The position numbers were made by a program, and so were the translations under genes. 64,000 nucleotides of DNA from Nisaea nitritireducens (GTDB taxonomy: Bacteria; Pseudomonadota; Alphaproteobacteria; Thalassobaculales; Thalassobaculaceae): NCBI RefSeq assembly GCF_014904795.1, contig NZ_JACZFS010000020.1, positions 24,753 to 88,752 on the forward strand. Direction: 5' to 3'. Shown here in pieces: positions 40,732-50,128 of the stretch (the stretch's first letter is position 1; each line of letters begins with the position of its first letter). A model generated the notes under the pieces. That model had not been told where the DNA came from, did not search any database, and saw nothing but the letters and a program-made list of their open reading frames with translations.

Positions 40732-41841
40732 ATGAGAATCAACTATTCCATCCTGCTGGCCACCGTCATCGCCGTCGGTACCGCCGCATGGATTCTGTCA
40801 GGCCAGTTCGCAAACGGGGCCCGTACGGAAGGCGAGGACGCTGCGGAGACAAAAGCTGCGGCACCGGCCTCCGAAATGGCGGCGGTGCGCGTCCGCGAAA
40901 GCATCGCTGAGCCGTATCGCTCCGCCGTGGTCATCACCGGCCGGACAGCCCCCTCCCGCGAAATAGAGCTCAAAGCGCAGATCCTCGGCAAGGTCGTCGC
41001 GCTCGGCGCGAAGGACGGCGATCACGTCAAGAAAGGCGCGACGATCCTCCGCTTCGACCCCGAAGACCGGGAAGCCAGGCGGCAGATGGCAAAAGCCCGG
41101 ATCGTGCAGCGCGAAACCCAGTTCAATGCCGCCGACAAGCTCGCCAACAAGGGCTTCCAGGCACAGACCACCCGCGCCGAAACCTTTGCCGATCTGCAGG
41201 AAGCCAAGGCCGAGCTCGCCAAGGTCGAAGAGGAAATCCGGCGCCTTACCATTTCAGCGCCATTCGATGCCGTACTCGATGATGTCTATGTAGAGCTTGG
41301 CGATGTCTTGCAGAGCGGCGATCCGGTTGCAGCCCTTTTCGATCTCGACCCCATACTCGTCGTCGCCCAGGTTTCCGAGCAGGAGCGGATCAAGCTCGCG
41401 GTCGGGCAACCGGGTAAAGCAAAACTGCTCGACGGCACCGATCTGACCGGAACAATCCGCTACATCTCTGCCGCCGCCGACTCCGATACCCGGACGTTCC
41501 GGGTGGAGCTCGAGGTTCCCAACCCGGGTATGGATCTGGAGCTCGGCATCACAGCCGGCGTCATCCTGCCGCTCCCGCAGGTTACCGCCCACAAACTGAC
41601 CGCCGGCGTGTTCACGTTGAACGATGACGGCCAGCTCGGGGTGATGACCGTTGATGCGTCCAGCATCGTTCGGTTCAACAAAGTGACCGTGCTCGACAGC
41701 GATGCAGACTGGGCCTACGTCACAGGCCTCCCGGAACGTGCGCTGCTGATCTCCGTCGGTCAGGAATTCGTCTCCGATGGCGAGACCGTGCGGGCGGTCC
41801 CGGAATCGGCCGTCGGCACCGACGCCGCCAAAGCAAGCTGA
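40732..41841 (+). CDS. RND efflux periplasmic adaptor (membrane fusion protein)
   Basis: 369 residues. An N-terminal membrane anchor (SILLATVIAVGTAAWILSG) is followed by the lipoyl-like hairpin (ITGRTAPSREIELKAQILGKVVALGAKDGDHVKKGATILRF), an alpha-helical hairpin (residues about 100-165) and the beta-barrel domain (PILVVAQVSEQERIKLAVGQPGK). It bridges the inner-membrane RND pump to an outer-membrane channel; no TolC-like gene is adjacent. It lies 69 bases after padR and 10 bases before the pump gene, so the three are probably one PadR-controlled operon. Confidence 0.92.
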   Translation: MRINYSILLATVIAVGTAAWILSGQFANGARTEGEDAAETKAAAPASEMAAVRVRESIAEPYRSAVVITGRTAPSREIELKAQILGKVVALGAKDGDHVKKGATILRFDPEDREARRQMAKARIVQRETQFNAADKLANKGFQAQTTRAETFADLQEAKAELAKVEEEIRRLTISAPFDAVLDDVYVELGDVLQSGDPVAALFDLDPILVVAQVSEQERIKLAVGQPGKAKLLDGTDLTGTIRYISAAADSDTRTFRVELEVPNPGMDLELGITAGVILPLPQVTAHKLTAGVFTLNDDGQLGVMTVDASSIVRFNKVTVLDSDADWAYVTGLPERALLISVGQEFVSDGETVRAVPESAVGTDAAKAS

Positions 41842-41851
41842 GGATCGCCCG

Positions 41852-44800
41852 ATGCACGCGCTGATCGACGCTGCCCTGCACCGCAGCCGGACCACCCTGA
41901 TGGTGCTGGCCCTGATCCTGATTTCCGGAGCGGTCGCCTATGTGACCATCCCGAAAGAAGCGGATCCGGACGTCAATATCCCGATCATCTACGTTTCGAT
42001 GAAGCATGACGGCATCTCGCCGGAAGATGCAGAGCGCCTTCTGCTGAAACCGATGGAATCCGAAATGCGCGGCATCGAAGGCGTGAAGGAAATGCGCGCC
42101 ACCGCTTTTGAGGGCGGTGCGAACGTCACCCTGGAATTCACGGCCGGGTTCGATGCCGACCAAGCGATGCTGGATGTCCGCGAAAAGGTTGATCTCGCCA
42201 AGCCGGAGCTGCCCGAGGAAACGGACGAGCCGACTGTTCACGAAGTCAATGTGAGCCTGTTCCCTATCCTGGTCGTGACCCTTTCGGGTGAGCTTCCCGA
42301 GCGCAGCATGCTGCATCTCGCCCGAAATCTCCGCGACGAGATCGAGGGCATCACATCCGTGCTGGAGGCGAAACTCACGGGTGAGCGGGAGGAACTGGTC
42401 GAAATCGTAATCGATCCGCTCCGCCTCGACAGCTACAACATTGATGCGTCGTCAGTGCTTGAGATCGTCGCCCGCTCGAACCAGCTGGTAGCCGCCGGAA
42501 CGCTCGATACCGGCAATGGCCGGTTTCCGATCAAGGTGCCCGGTCTCTACGAAAACCTGCAGGACATCCTGGATCAGCCGATCAAGACGAACGGCGACGC
42601 CGTGGTTCGGGTCCGTGACATCGCCTATGTCGAGCGCGGCTTCAAGGACCGGGAGACCCATGCACGGCTCGATGGCAAACCCGCCATTGGCATCGAGGTG
42701 ACAAAACGGATCGGTACAAACGTCATCGAGACCGTGGAGAACGTCCGAGCCATCGTTGCCGAAACCCAGACAACCTGGCCCGCCGGCGTTACCGCGACGT
42801 TCAGCCAGGATAAATCCGGCCAGATCCGGACCATGCTGACCGATCTCCGCAACAATGTCCTGAGTGCCGTCCTGCTGGTCATGATCGTCATTGTCGGTGC
42901 CCTCGGCTACCGCTCCGCCGGACTGGTCGGCATCGCCATACCGGGCTCCTTCCTGCTCGGCATCCTGACCCTGTCGTCACTCGGGCTGACTGTGAACATC
43001 GTCGTGCTGTTCAGCCTGATCCTCGCGGTCGGCATGCTGGTCGATGGCGCCATCGTGGTGACCGAATATGCCGACCGGAAACTGTCCGAAGGGCTGGACC
43101 GGCGCGCCGCCTATTCGGAAGCGGCCAAACGCATGGCCTGGCCGATCATCGCCTCCACCGCCACGACCCTCGCCGCCTTCCTGCCGCTGCTGTTCTGGCC
43201 AGGTGTGGTCGGCGAGTTCATGAAGTTCCTGCCGATCACGCTGATCGCGACCCTCACCGCCTCCCTCTTCATGGCCCTGCTGTTCGTCCCGGCCCTCGGG
43301 TCGATCTTCGGCAAGTCCGGCGCCCAGAGCGAGGAAAGTCGGGAGTCGCTCGCGGCCATGGAAAATGGCGACCTGAACAAGGTCAGAGGCTTCACCGGCG
43401 GCTATCTGAAAGTCCTGAAACTCGCGTTGACCAATCCCGGAAAGGTGATACTGGCCGCAGCCGCGTTGCTGGTCGGCGTGCAGTATTATTACGCCAACCA
43501 CGGCAACGGGGTGGAGTTCTTCCCCGAGGTCGAACCCGACAACGCGATGATCCACGTCCATGCCCGCGGCAACATGTCGACGGCCGAGAAGGCGCGCCTC
43601 GTCTTCGAGATCGAGAAGGAAGTCCTCGATGTCGGCGGCTTCAAATCCGTCTACACATTCGTCGGAGAGAAGGAAGGCGGCGGTCAGGATCTGGCCGAGG
43701 ATGTCGTCGGTACCATTCAGGTCGAATTCGACGATTGGCAGAACCGCGCGTCGGCCGACGAAATTCTGGCCGAGATCTCCGAGCGCGCCAAAGCCTATCC
43801 CGGCATCTTCGCCGAAACAGCCAAGGAAGAAGGCGGCCCGCCGACCGGCAAAGCGGTGCAGGTCCAGCTTCGGTCTGTCTACCCTGATCGCCTGATTGAG
43901 GCGGCAGGGATGGTCCGAGCACAGTTCGACAGCATGGCCGGTCTGCAGAATATCGAGGATGACCGGCATATCCCCGGCATCGAGTGGCAGATCGCCGTCG
44001 ACCGGGCCCAGGCAGCGAAATTCGGGGCGGATATCGCCCTGATTGGCAGCTACGTGCAACTCGTCACCCGCGGCCTGAAAATCAGCGACTACCGGCCGAA
44101 CGACAGCGACGAGGAAATCGACATTGTCGTCCGCTATCCCCGCCCATCCCGTCGCCTCGACCAGTTTCTCGCGATCCGAATGATGACGGACAAGGGCCTG
44201 GTTCCCTTGCGAAACTTTGTCTCCTGGTCGCCGCAAGCCAAAGTCGGGACTATCAAGCGCTCCGACGCCCGTCAGGTCATGGCGGTGAAGGCAGACGTGC
44301 TGCCCGGCGTGCTGGCGGACGAAAAGGTGAAGGAACTGACCGCCTGGCTGGGTAAGACCGAACTGCCGAAAGGCGTGAGCTACACGTTCAAGGGCGAGGA
44401 CGAGGAACAGAAGGCTGCCCAGGCTTTCCTCGGCAAGGCTTTCGGTGTCGCCCTGTTCATCATGGCGATCATTCTGGTCACCCAGTTCAACAGCTTCTAC
44501 AGCGCCTTCCTGATCCTGAGCGCCGTGATCATGTCGACCATCGGCGTGATGATCGGCCTGATGGTCACGGGGCAGCCCTTCGGTATCGTGATGAGCGGCA
44601 TCGGCGTGATCGCGCTGGCCGGTATCGTGGTGAACAACAATATCGTGCTGATCGATACGTTCGACGCCCTGAAGACAACCACGGGCAGCACCATGGAAGC
44701 GGTCTTGCGCACCGGTGCCCAGCGCCTTCGTCCGGTGATGCTGACCACCGTCACGACCATGCTCGGCCTGTTGCCGATGGTGTTCCAGCTCAATATCGAT

Positions 44801-45034
44801 CTGTTTACGCGGGAGATTTCGGTCGGAGCGCCCTCGACCCAATGGTGGGTGGCTCTGGCCTCCGCAATCGTCTTCGGCATGGGTTTCGCCACGATCCTGA
44901 CACTGATCGTCACCCCTTCAGCGTTGCAGCTCCGGGGCAATTTCCAGGACTGGCGCGCGGCCCGTCGGGCCCGCAAGGCCGGACATGATCAGGATGGCGG
45001 CTATGACGGCGGTTTACCCAACCCGGCTGAATAG
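41852..45034 (+). CDS. RND-family efflux permease (AcrB-like)
   Basis: About 1060 residues from MHALIDAALHRSRTTLMVLALILISG; an upstream frame adds 25 unconserved residues. It shows the RND design: TM1, a large periplasmic loop, TM2-6 with the proton-relay segment (VLFSLILAVGMLVDGAIVVTEY, Asp in the LVDGAI motif), a second periplasmic domain, and TM7-12 with GIVVNNNIVLID. Substrate specificity is not readable from sequence. It works with the adaptor immediately upstream (GAGGA at the junction) and an outer-membrane protein encoded elsewhere. The stop is two bases from the converging aminotransferase gene. Confidence 0.93.
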   Translation: MHALIDAALHRSRTTLMVLALILISGAVAYVTIPKEADPDVNIPIIYVSMKHDGISPEDAERLLLKPMESEMRGIEGVKEMRATAFEGGANVTLEFTAGFDADQAMLDVREKVDLAKPELPEETDEPTVHEVNVSLFPILVVTLSGELPERSMLHLARNLRDEIEGITSVLEAKLTGEREELVEIVIDPLRLDSYNIDASSVLEIVARSNQLVAAGTLDTGNGRFPIKVPGLYENLQDILDQPIKTNGDAVVRVRDIAYVERGFKDRETHARLDGKPAIGIEVTKRIGTNVIETVENVRAIVAETQTTWPAGVTATFSQDKSGQIRTMLTDLRNNVLSAVLLVMIVIVGALGYRSAGLVGIAIPGSFLLGILTLSSLGLTVNIVVLFSLILAVGMLVDGAIVVTEYADRKLSEGLDRRAAYSEAAKRMAWPIIASTATTLAAFLPLLFWPGVVGEFMKFLPITLIATLTASLFMALLFVPALGSIFGKSGAQSEESRESLAAMENGDLNKVRGFTGGYLKVLKLALTNPGKVILAAAALLVGVQYYYANHGNGVEFFPEVEPDNAMIHVHARGNMSTAEKARLVFEIEKEVLDVGGFKSVYTFVGEKEGGGQDLAEDVVGTIQVEFDDWQNRASADEILAEISERAKAYPGIFAETAKEEGGPPTGKAVQVQLRSVYPDRLIEAAGMVRAQFDSMAGLQNIEDDRHIPGIEWQIAVDRAQAAKFGADIALIGSYVQLVTRGLKISDYRPNDSDEEIDIVVRYPRPSRRLDQFLAIRMMTDKGLVPLRNFVSWSPQAKVGTIKRSDARQVMAVKADVLPGVLADEKVKELTAWLGKTELPKGVSYTFKGEDEEQKAAQAFLGKAFGVALFIMAIILVTQFNSFYSAFLILSAVIMSTIGVMIGLMVTGQPFGIVMSGIGVIALAGIVVNNNIVLIDTFDALKTTTGSTMEAVLRTGAQRLRPVMLTTVTTMLGLLPMVFQLNIDLFTREISVGAPSTQWWVALASAIVFGMGFATILTLIVTPSALQLRGNFQDWRAARRARKAGHDQDGGYDGGLPNPAE

Positions 45035-45036
45035 CG

Positions 45037-46188
45037 TCAGCGTTTCAGCCAGCCTTTGAGACGGCTGGCTGCCTCGACCATATCCGGGGTGCTTCCGGCA
45101 AAGGAAAACCTTAAGGAACGGTGGCCGCGTGCAGGATCAAAATCCATGCCGGGCGTGGCCGCGACGCCGGTCTCGTTCAGCATACGCTTGCAGAAATCGG
45201 CGCTGTCATTGGTGAGGCGACTGACATCGGCGTAGATATAGAACGCACCATCCGCCGGGGCGAGGTTGTCCAGCCCAGCCGCCGGCAACTCGTTCAGCAG
45301 AACCTCGCGGTTCTGGGCATAGCGCGCAACATTGGCCTGCAGTTCTTCCTCACAGTCGAAGGCCGCCATTCCCGCGAACTGGGACAGCGTCGGCGGCGAG
45401 ATGAAAAAGTTCTGGGCCAGCCGCTCCATGGAGAGTGCCAGGTCATCCGGCACGACCATCCAGCCGAGCCGCCAGCCGGTCATGCAGAAGTATTTCGAGA
45501 AACTGTTGATGACGATTGCCTGATCGTCGCTCTCAAGCGCCGACACGGAACGAATACCGAAATCAATCCCGTTATAGATTTCGTCCGAGACCAGCCGGAT
45601 TCCCTTCTCCCGGCAATAGCGGGTCAAAGCCGCCATTTCCTCTTCCCCCAGCATCGTGCCCGTCGGGTTGGAAGGGCTGGCAATGATCAGGCCGTCCAGT
45701 TCTCCTTCGACTGCATCCAGCAATTCCGGTGTCGGCTGGTAGCGATGCTCGCGCTCAGTCTCCAGCAGCACGGGTTCGACACCAAGGGCGGACAGGATAT
45801 TGCGATAGGCCGGGTATCCCGGGGAGGCCATGGCGACGCGATCACCGACATCGAACGCGGCAAGAAAGGCGATCTGGAAAGCTCCGGAAGAGCCGGTGGT
45901 CACCATGATCCGTGACGGGTCCAGCGAAACGCCGTACCAGTGTTTGTAATGCCCTGCGATCCGTTCCCGCAGCGGCGGCAAGCCAGCGGCAAGAGTGTAG
46001 CCGATCCGGTCGTCATCCAGCGCTTTTCTTGCCGCTTCCAGAACCCCTTTCGGGGCCGGAGTGGAAGGCTGTCCGACTTCAAGATGCAGCACATCCGCGC
46101 CGGCATCCATCAGGCGCCCGGCTTCTTCCATGACATCCATGACGATGAAGGCGGGCACATCTCCCCGCCGGGATACTTTCAGGGCCAC
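45037..46188 (-). CDS. Pyridoxal-phosphate aminotransferase, class I/II
   Basis: 383 residues. Features are LHLEVGQPSTPAPKGVLEAARKAL near the start, the cofactor-aromatic segment TTGSSGAFQIAFLAAF, NPTGTML (substrate-carboxylate loop), DEIYNGIDF and the PLP lysine region INSFSKYFCMTGWRLGWMV near residue 235. The family transaminates amino acids to keto acids; aspartate/alanine/aromatic specificity is not resolvable. GTG start with GGAAAGG upstream. It begins 15 bases after the GGT-like lipoprotein gene stop, so both are one transcript. Confidence 0.9.
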   Translation of the reverse strand: MALKVSRRGDVPAFIVMDVMEEAGRLMDAGADVLHLEVGQPSTPAPKGVLEAARKALDDDRIGYTLAAGLPPLRERIAGHYKHWYGVSLDPSRIMVTTGSSGAFQIAFLAAFDVGDRVAMASPGYPAYRNILSALGVEPVLLETEREHRYQPTPELLDAVEGELDGLIIASPSNPTGTMLGEEEMAALTRYCREKGIRLVSDEIYNGIDFGIRSVSALESDDQAIVINSFSKYFCMTGWRLGWMVVPDDLALSMERLAQNFFISPPTLSQFAGMAAFDCEEELQANVARYAQNREVLLNELPAAGLDNLAPADGAFYIYADVSRLTNDSADFCKRMLNETGVAATPGMDFDPARGHRSLRFSFAGSTPDMVEAASRLKGWLKR

Positions 46189-46203
46189 TGGATTGCCTTT
46201 CCG

Positions 46204-47766
46204 CTAGTTGCCGCCTTCAAACAGGATCATACCGCGTCCGCGCGGATCGTCGGCAATGCCGCAATCCCTGTCACTGCGCGGCAGTCCCTCCTTACAGCGA
46301 AACAGACGGACGGCGCCTATCGGCTGGCTGGCAGGCTGCACCGGGTAGCCCGCACGTGAAGCCAATGCTCCGGCCGCCGGAGCAATACCGGACTCGACCG
46401 ACAGCGTGCCCGCCGCAAGATCGAAATGGGAGCGCGGCGCCGCCACGGCGGCACTCATCGCTTGGCCGGCCACATAATGACGCAAGATCGAAGGAACCAG
46501 AGCCGAGACAGTCTCCCTGCCACCGGTCGCCATGGCGGTTATGTGAACCTGCCAGGCGTGGGTGTTCCCTGCGATGACCGCAGCAGCCAGCGGCGGGTTC
46601 GAAGTCGGTAGCGCGGGGGCCGGGATGAAACCGAGGTTCGGAAGCATCTGCCCGATCCCGAACGGTGCGTTCAAGGTCAACGCACAGCCAACGGAAAGAC
46701 CTCGCCTGTCTGTGATGGTAAAGCTCGTCGCGCCGGACTGTGATTTTCCGCCGAACAAGGCGGTCGCAGCAGGTGTTGCGGCGGTACGGGGAATACCGGA
46801 ACGAAAATTACCGAACAGCCGCTCGGCGGCATCCGCACTCAAATCGATGTCCCCTTTTGCCACTGCGTTCGCCGCGCGGACCTGCATTTCAGCCAGCATC
46901 AGCGGATCGATATCCTGCGGGGAGGACGACCAGCCGGCCTCGTGGAAAGCGAGCGAGAGGGTCTTGGCAATCAATGCGCTGTCGGCACTTCGGCTGGCCG
47001 CGACCGCCCAGACGTGATTGTCGAAATCGACACCCTCAACATTACTCCAGGCCGGAGCCGCCCGGCGCAAACGAGCCGGATCGACCTTGTAGCCGAAAGA
47101 TTCCGCCCCGGTCACGAAGCGGCGGGCAAGCTGGCCCGAATAGAGATCGCCAATCCCCGCGACGCGCAATCGGCCAAATGCAGAGGCAAGATCCAGCTGC
47201 ACCAAAGAGCGACCCGCCTGCAATGCGGCACCGTCCGGAGCGAGCAGGACGGAGCGGCCGGCTGCCGACGACGTCAAGACTGCGCCATCACGTGCAAGAT
47301 CTTCTGCAAGGCGGCGGGAGACGGGTTCACCAAAACGGGCGAGCTGTTCCGGCACACCGATCAACTGCGTGATGGGCAGGCGGCCATAACGGGCATGCAA
47401 GGCAAACATCGCGCGCGGTCCAACCGGGGCGGCGATTGCATTGCGCTCATCCGACAAGGGTTGCGGCGGAAAAGAGAGACGCTCAAACCGCTTGCTCACG
47501 GGGTCGAAAGCAAGACAGGAACCACCCGCTCCAAGGCCCGCGGAAGACGGCAATGTCACGGCCAGAGTGAAATAAGCAGAGACGGCAGCGTCGGCCGCAG
47601 TCCCGCCCTGGACCAGCACATCCTGGGCGATTAGGGCAGCCCGCGGCTCATCGACAGCGACAGATCCGAAAAATCCTTCGGTGACTTCGATGGCTTCGTC
47701 GCTCGCGCAGCCCGCAAGCAACCCGGCGCACAGAGCCAATGCCACGGGCACGGTCCTCTTGAACAT
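46204..47766 (-). CDS. GGT-fold (gamma-glutamyltransferase-like) lipoprotein, probably non-catalytic
   Basis: 520 residues with a lipoprotein signal (ALALCAGLLAGC, lipidated Cys20). The Ntn-hydrolase GGT layout is visible: GGTAADAAVSAYFTLAVTLPSSAGLGAGGSCLAFD near the start, a long middle, and the small-subunit start region SGATSFTITDRRGLSVGCALTLNAPFGIGQMLPNLGFI. In E. coli GGT the cleavage and nucleophile Thr begins TTHYSVVD; by manual alignment the first Thr corresponds to Ala346 here, with Thr347 next. Self-cleavage and transferase activity may therefore be lost, or the register shifted by one. It is periplasmic-facing and cotranscribed with the aminotransferase. Confidence 0.82.
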   Translation of the reverse strand: MFKRTVPVALALCAGLLAGCASDEAIEVTEGFFGSVAVDEPRAALIAQDVLVQGGTAADAAVSAYFTLAVTLPSSAGLGAGGSCLAFDPVSKRFERLSFPPQPLSDERNAIAAPVGPRAMFALHARYGRLPITQLIGVPEQLARFGEPVSRRLAEDLARDGAVLTSSAAGRSVLLAPDGAALQAGRSLVQLDLASAFGRLRVAGIGDLYSGQLARRFVTGAESFGYKVDPARLRRAAPAWSNVEGVDFDNHVWAVAASRSADSALIAKTLSLAFHEAGWSSSPQDIDPLMLAEMQVRAANAVAKGDIDLSADAAERLFGNFRSGIPRTAATPAATALFGGKSQSGATSFTITDRRGLSVGCALTLNAPFGIGQMLPNLGFIPAPALPTSNPPLAAAVIAGNTHAWQVHITAMATGGRETVSALVPSILRHYVAGQAMSAAVAAPRSHFDLAAGTLSVESGIAPAAGALASRAGYPVQPASQPIGAVRLFRCKEGLPRSDRDCGIADDPRGRGMILFEGGN

Positions 47767-47863
47767 AACTTCCTCTCAAATCGCCGCAGGCTATTGAATG
47801 CGGCCCCTGACACGCGCACATTACAAAGCTATGCGCAGCACCAACCGGCTCGGACCCAAATCC

Positions 47864-49249
47864 ATGAAGTGCAAAGCCCTAGTTGGCAAGCATCTAATTG
47901 CGTTAGTTTTTGCGGTGACCATTCTCGCCGGGTGGGCCCGGCCGGCTGATGCGCGGTCGTTCATTACGGATACGGAGATCGAGCTCTATATTCGCGAGCT
48001 GGCGACCCCGATTTTTCAGAGTGCAGGCCTGTCACCTGCGGCAGTCGACCTTTACTTCATCAACGACGACACATTGAATGCCTTTGTTGCCGGCGGTCAG
48101 AACATCTTCTTCCATACCGGCCTGCTGATGGCGACAGAGACGCCTGAGCAGCTGCTCGGCGTGATCGCTCACGAAACGGGACACATTGCCGGCGGCCATC
48201 TGGCGCGGAGTGGAGAAGTCCTGCGTAATGCCAGCCAGAATGCCCTGCTCGGCATCATCCTCGGTGCCGGCGCGGCAATCGCAACCGGCCGGGGCGACGC
48301 CGCCGGCGCGATCATCCAAGGCAGCCAGGCAGCTGTTCAAGGCTCCCTGCTACAATATAGCCGGGCACAGGAGTCTTCGGCGGACCAGGCAGGAATTCGT
48401 TTCCTCGAAAGCAATCGCGAGACCTCAAGAGGCATGCTTGAGTTCCTCTCGACGCTCAGTGGCCAAGAGCTGTTGAGTGGACGCAGCCGCTCTCCCTACG
48501 CAAGCACGCACCCGCTTACCCGGGACCGGATTGCCTTTGTTGAGGAGCAGGTGAAAAACTCGCGCTACAGCGATAAGAAACTGCCCGAGGAGATACAGCA
48601 GGAACATCGCCGGATGGTGGCCAAGCTGTATGGCTTCATCCGTTCTCCGGCACGCACCTTCAAGGCCTATCCCGACACGGACACCTCACTGGAAGCCCGC
48701 TACGCCCGGGCCATTGCCACATATCGGCTGCCGGATGCCAACAGAGCCGTCGCGCTCGTCGACGAATTACTCGCCGATTACCCGGGCGATCCGTATTTCC
48801 ACGAGCTGAAAGGCCAGATCCTGTTTGAGGCGGCCCGGCCGGCCGACGCTGAAGTTGCCTACCGCAAGGCCCTTGAAAGCCTGCCCGACGCGCCACGGAT
48901 AGAGTTGGAGCTGTCACGGGTCCTGCTGGCTCTCGACACAAAGGAGCACAACGAGGAGGCCCAGACGCATCTCGAACATGTCGTAAGGCTACTTCCCAAT
49001 GCGACTTTTGCTTGGCGTCAGCTGGCTATCGCCTACGGCCGCAACGGCGATCATGGCATGTCCGCCCTCGCCCTCGCCGAGGAAGCTTTCCGCTCCGGCA
49101 ATGAGCGGGATGCCGCTCTGCAGGCAAACCGGGCCAAGCAGAAGCTGCAGCCCCATACGGAAGCCTGGCTGAGAGCCAGCGATATTGAGGGAATCTCGAC
49201 CCCGCGCGATCGCGAGCGCAAGAAGAACCAGCCGGCGAGGAAAAACTAG
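47864..49249 (+). CDS. M48 metalloprotease with C-terminal TPR repeats (BepA/YfgC-like)
   Basis: 461 residues. A signal peptide (KHLIALVFAVTILAGWARPADA) is followed by the M48 domain with zinc motif HETGHIAGGH and the third ligand Glu in SRAQESSADQAGIRFL. Tetratricopeptide-type helices follow from about residue 300 (YRKALESLPDAPRIELELSRVLLALD). BepA-type periplasmic proteases act in outer-membrane protein quality control with the BAM/LptD machinery. ATG 47864 is preferred to the upstream ATG codons because the signal peptide begins there. It is divergent from the GGT-like gene and upstream of a DsbA-like gene, which fits an envelope-folding context. Confidence 0.92.
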   Translation: MKCKALVGKHLIALVFAVTILAGWARPADARSFITDTEIELYIRELATPIFQSAGLSPAAVDLYFINDDTLNAFVAGGQNIFFHTGLLMATETPEQLLGVIAHETGHIAGGHLARSGEVLRNASQNALLGIILGAGAAIATGRGDAAGAIIQGSQAAVQGSLLQYSRAQESSADQAGIRFLESNRETSRGMLEFLSTLSGQELLSGRSRSPYASTHPLTRDRIAFVEEQVKNSRYSDKKLPEEIQQEHRRMVAKLYGFIRSPARTFKAYPDTDTSLEARYARAIATYRLPDANRAVALVDELLADYPGDPYFHELKGQILFEAARPADAEVAYRKALESLPDAPRIELELSRVLLALDTKEHNEEAQTHLEHVVRLLPNATFAWRQLAIAYGRNGDHGMSALALAEEAFRSGNERDAALQANRAKQKLQPHTEAWLRASDIEGISTPRDRERKKNQPARKN

Positions 49250-49356
49250 CGCCCTCATCCCATAGTCAGAATGCAATAACGATAACGTGGTTTGTCGGCA
49301 GCGGCCGGCCAGCCCAACATTACAAAACCAAAAGCACGACCGGAAAGGCACGCAGC

Positions 49357-50127
49357 ATGGCCGCCATGGCGCCCCTCACCAAAATCCACCGAGCGTTAAT
49401 CCTCACCGTCGTCCTAGCATCGGCAATTGTCGGTCTTCCGGCAGGATCACAGGCTGCCGAGCCGTTTTCACCGGATCAGAAATCCGCTCTCGACATAGCC
49501 ATTCGCGATTACATCATAGCCAACCCGGAAGTGATCGTTGAATCCCTGAACGCCATGCAGGCACGCCAGGAAGTTGCGGAGAAGGAGCGCCAGCGTGCCG
49601 CCCTCGCCCACATGCAGGGACAGATTACCGGCAACGAAAACGACCCGGTGATCGGCAATCCGGACGGCGATGTTACCGTGGTTGAATTCTTCGATTATCA
49701 ATGCGGCTATTGCAAACGGATGGTCGACCCGGTGTTGCAGTTGCTGAAGCAGGACCCGAATGTCCGCTGGGTGATGAAGGAGTTTCCGATTCTCGGCCCG
49801 GCGTCGGTGACAGCCGCCCAGGCATCGATCGCAGCCGACAAGCAGGGAGCCTACAGCGCGTTCCACGTCGCCTTGATGAAATATCGCGGACGGCTGAGCG
49901 ACGCCGTTATATTCCAGACCGCCACCGAAGTCGGTCTCGATCTGGACAAGCTGAAAGCGGACATGGCTTCTCCCGAAACCAGAACGATAATCCAGGACGC
50001 CACACTCCTGGCCCGGACGCTCGGTATCAACGGGACGCCGGCCTTTGTCATTGGCGGGGAACTGTTGCCGGGCGCCGTCAGCCTGGACACTCTGGTCGAG
50101 CAGATCGAAGCAGCCCGGAAAGGCTAG
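49357..50127 (+). CDS. DsbA-family thiol:disulfide oxidoreductase
   Basis: 256 residues. After a signal sequence (ALILTVVLASAIVGLPAGSQAA) comes a helical N-terminal region of about 75 residues, then the thioredoxin fold with VEFFDYQCGYCKRMVDPVLQLL, in which CGYC is the active-site pair, and the cis-Pro loop INGTPAFVIGGELLPGAV near residue 225. The long helical N-terminus, as in BdbD and ScsC/Com1-like proteins, suggests a specialised oxidase or isomerase. It lies 107 bases after the BepA-like protease in the same direction. Partner DsbB was not seen. Confidence 0.92.
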   Translation: MAAMAPLTKIHRALILTVVLASAIVGLPAGSQAAEPFSPDQKSALDIAIRDYIIANPEVIVESLNAMQARQEVAEKERQRAALAHMQGQITGNENDPVIGNPDGDVTVVEFFDYQCGYCKRMVDPVLQLLKQDPNVRWVMKEFPILGPASVTAAQASIAADKQGAYSAFHVALMKYRGRLSDAVIFQTATEVGLDLDKLKADMASPETRTIIQDATLLARTLGINGTPAFVIGGELLPGAVSLDTLVEQIEAARKG

Positions 50128-50128
50128 G

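Noticed and set aside
42977..44842. 621-codon minus-strand frame opposite the RND pump
   Set aside because: His/Gln/Asp/Arg-rich low-complexity translation typical of an antisense shadow; the RND gene on the other strand is unambiguous.
49250..49356. Small ORF between the M48 protease and DsbA genes
   Set aside because: No frame with a ribosome site and family resemblance; only the DsbA RBS (GGAAAGG) is supported.
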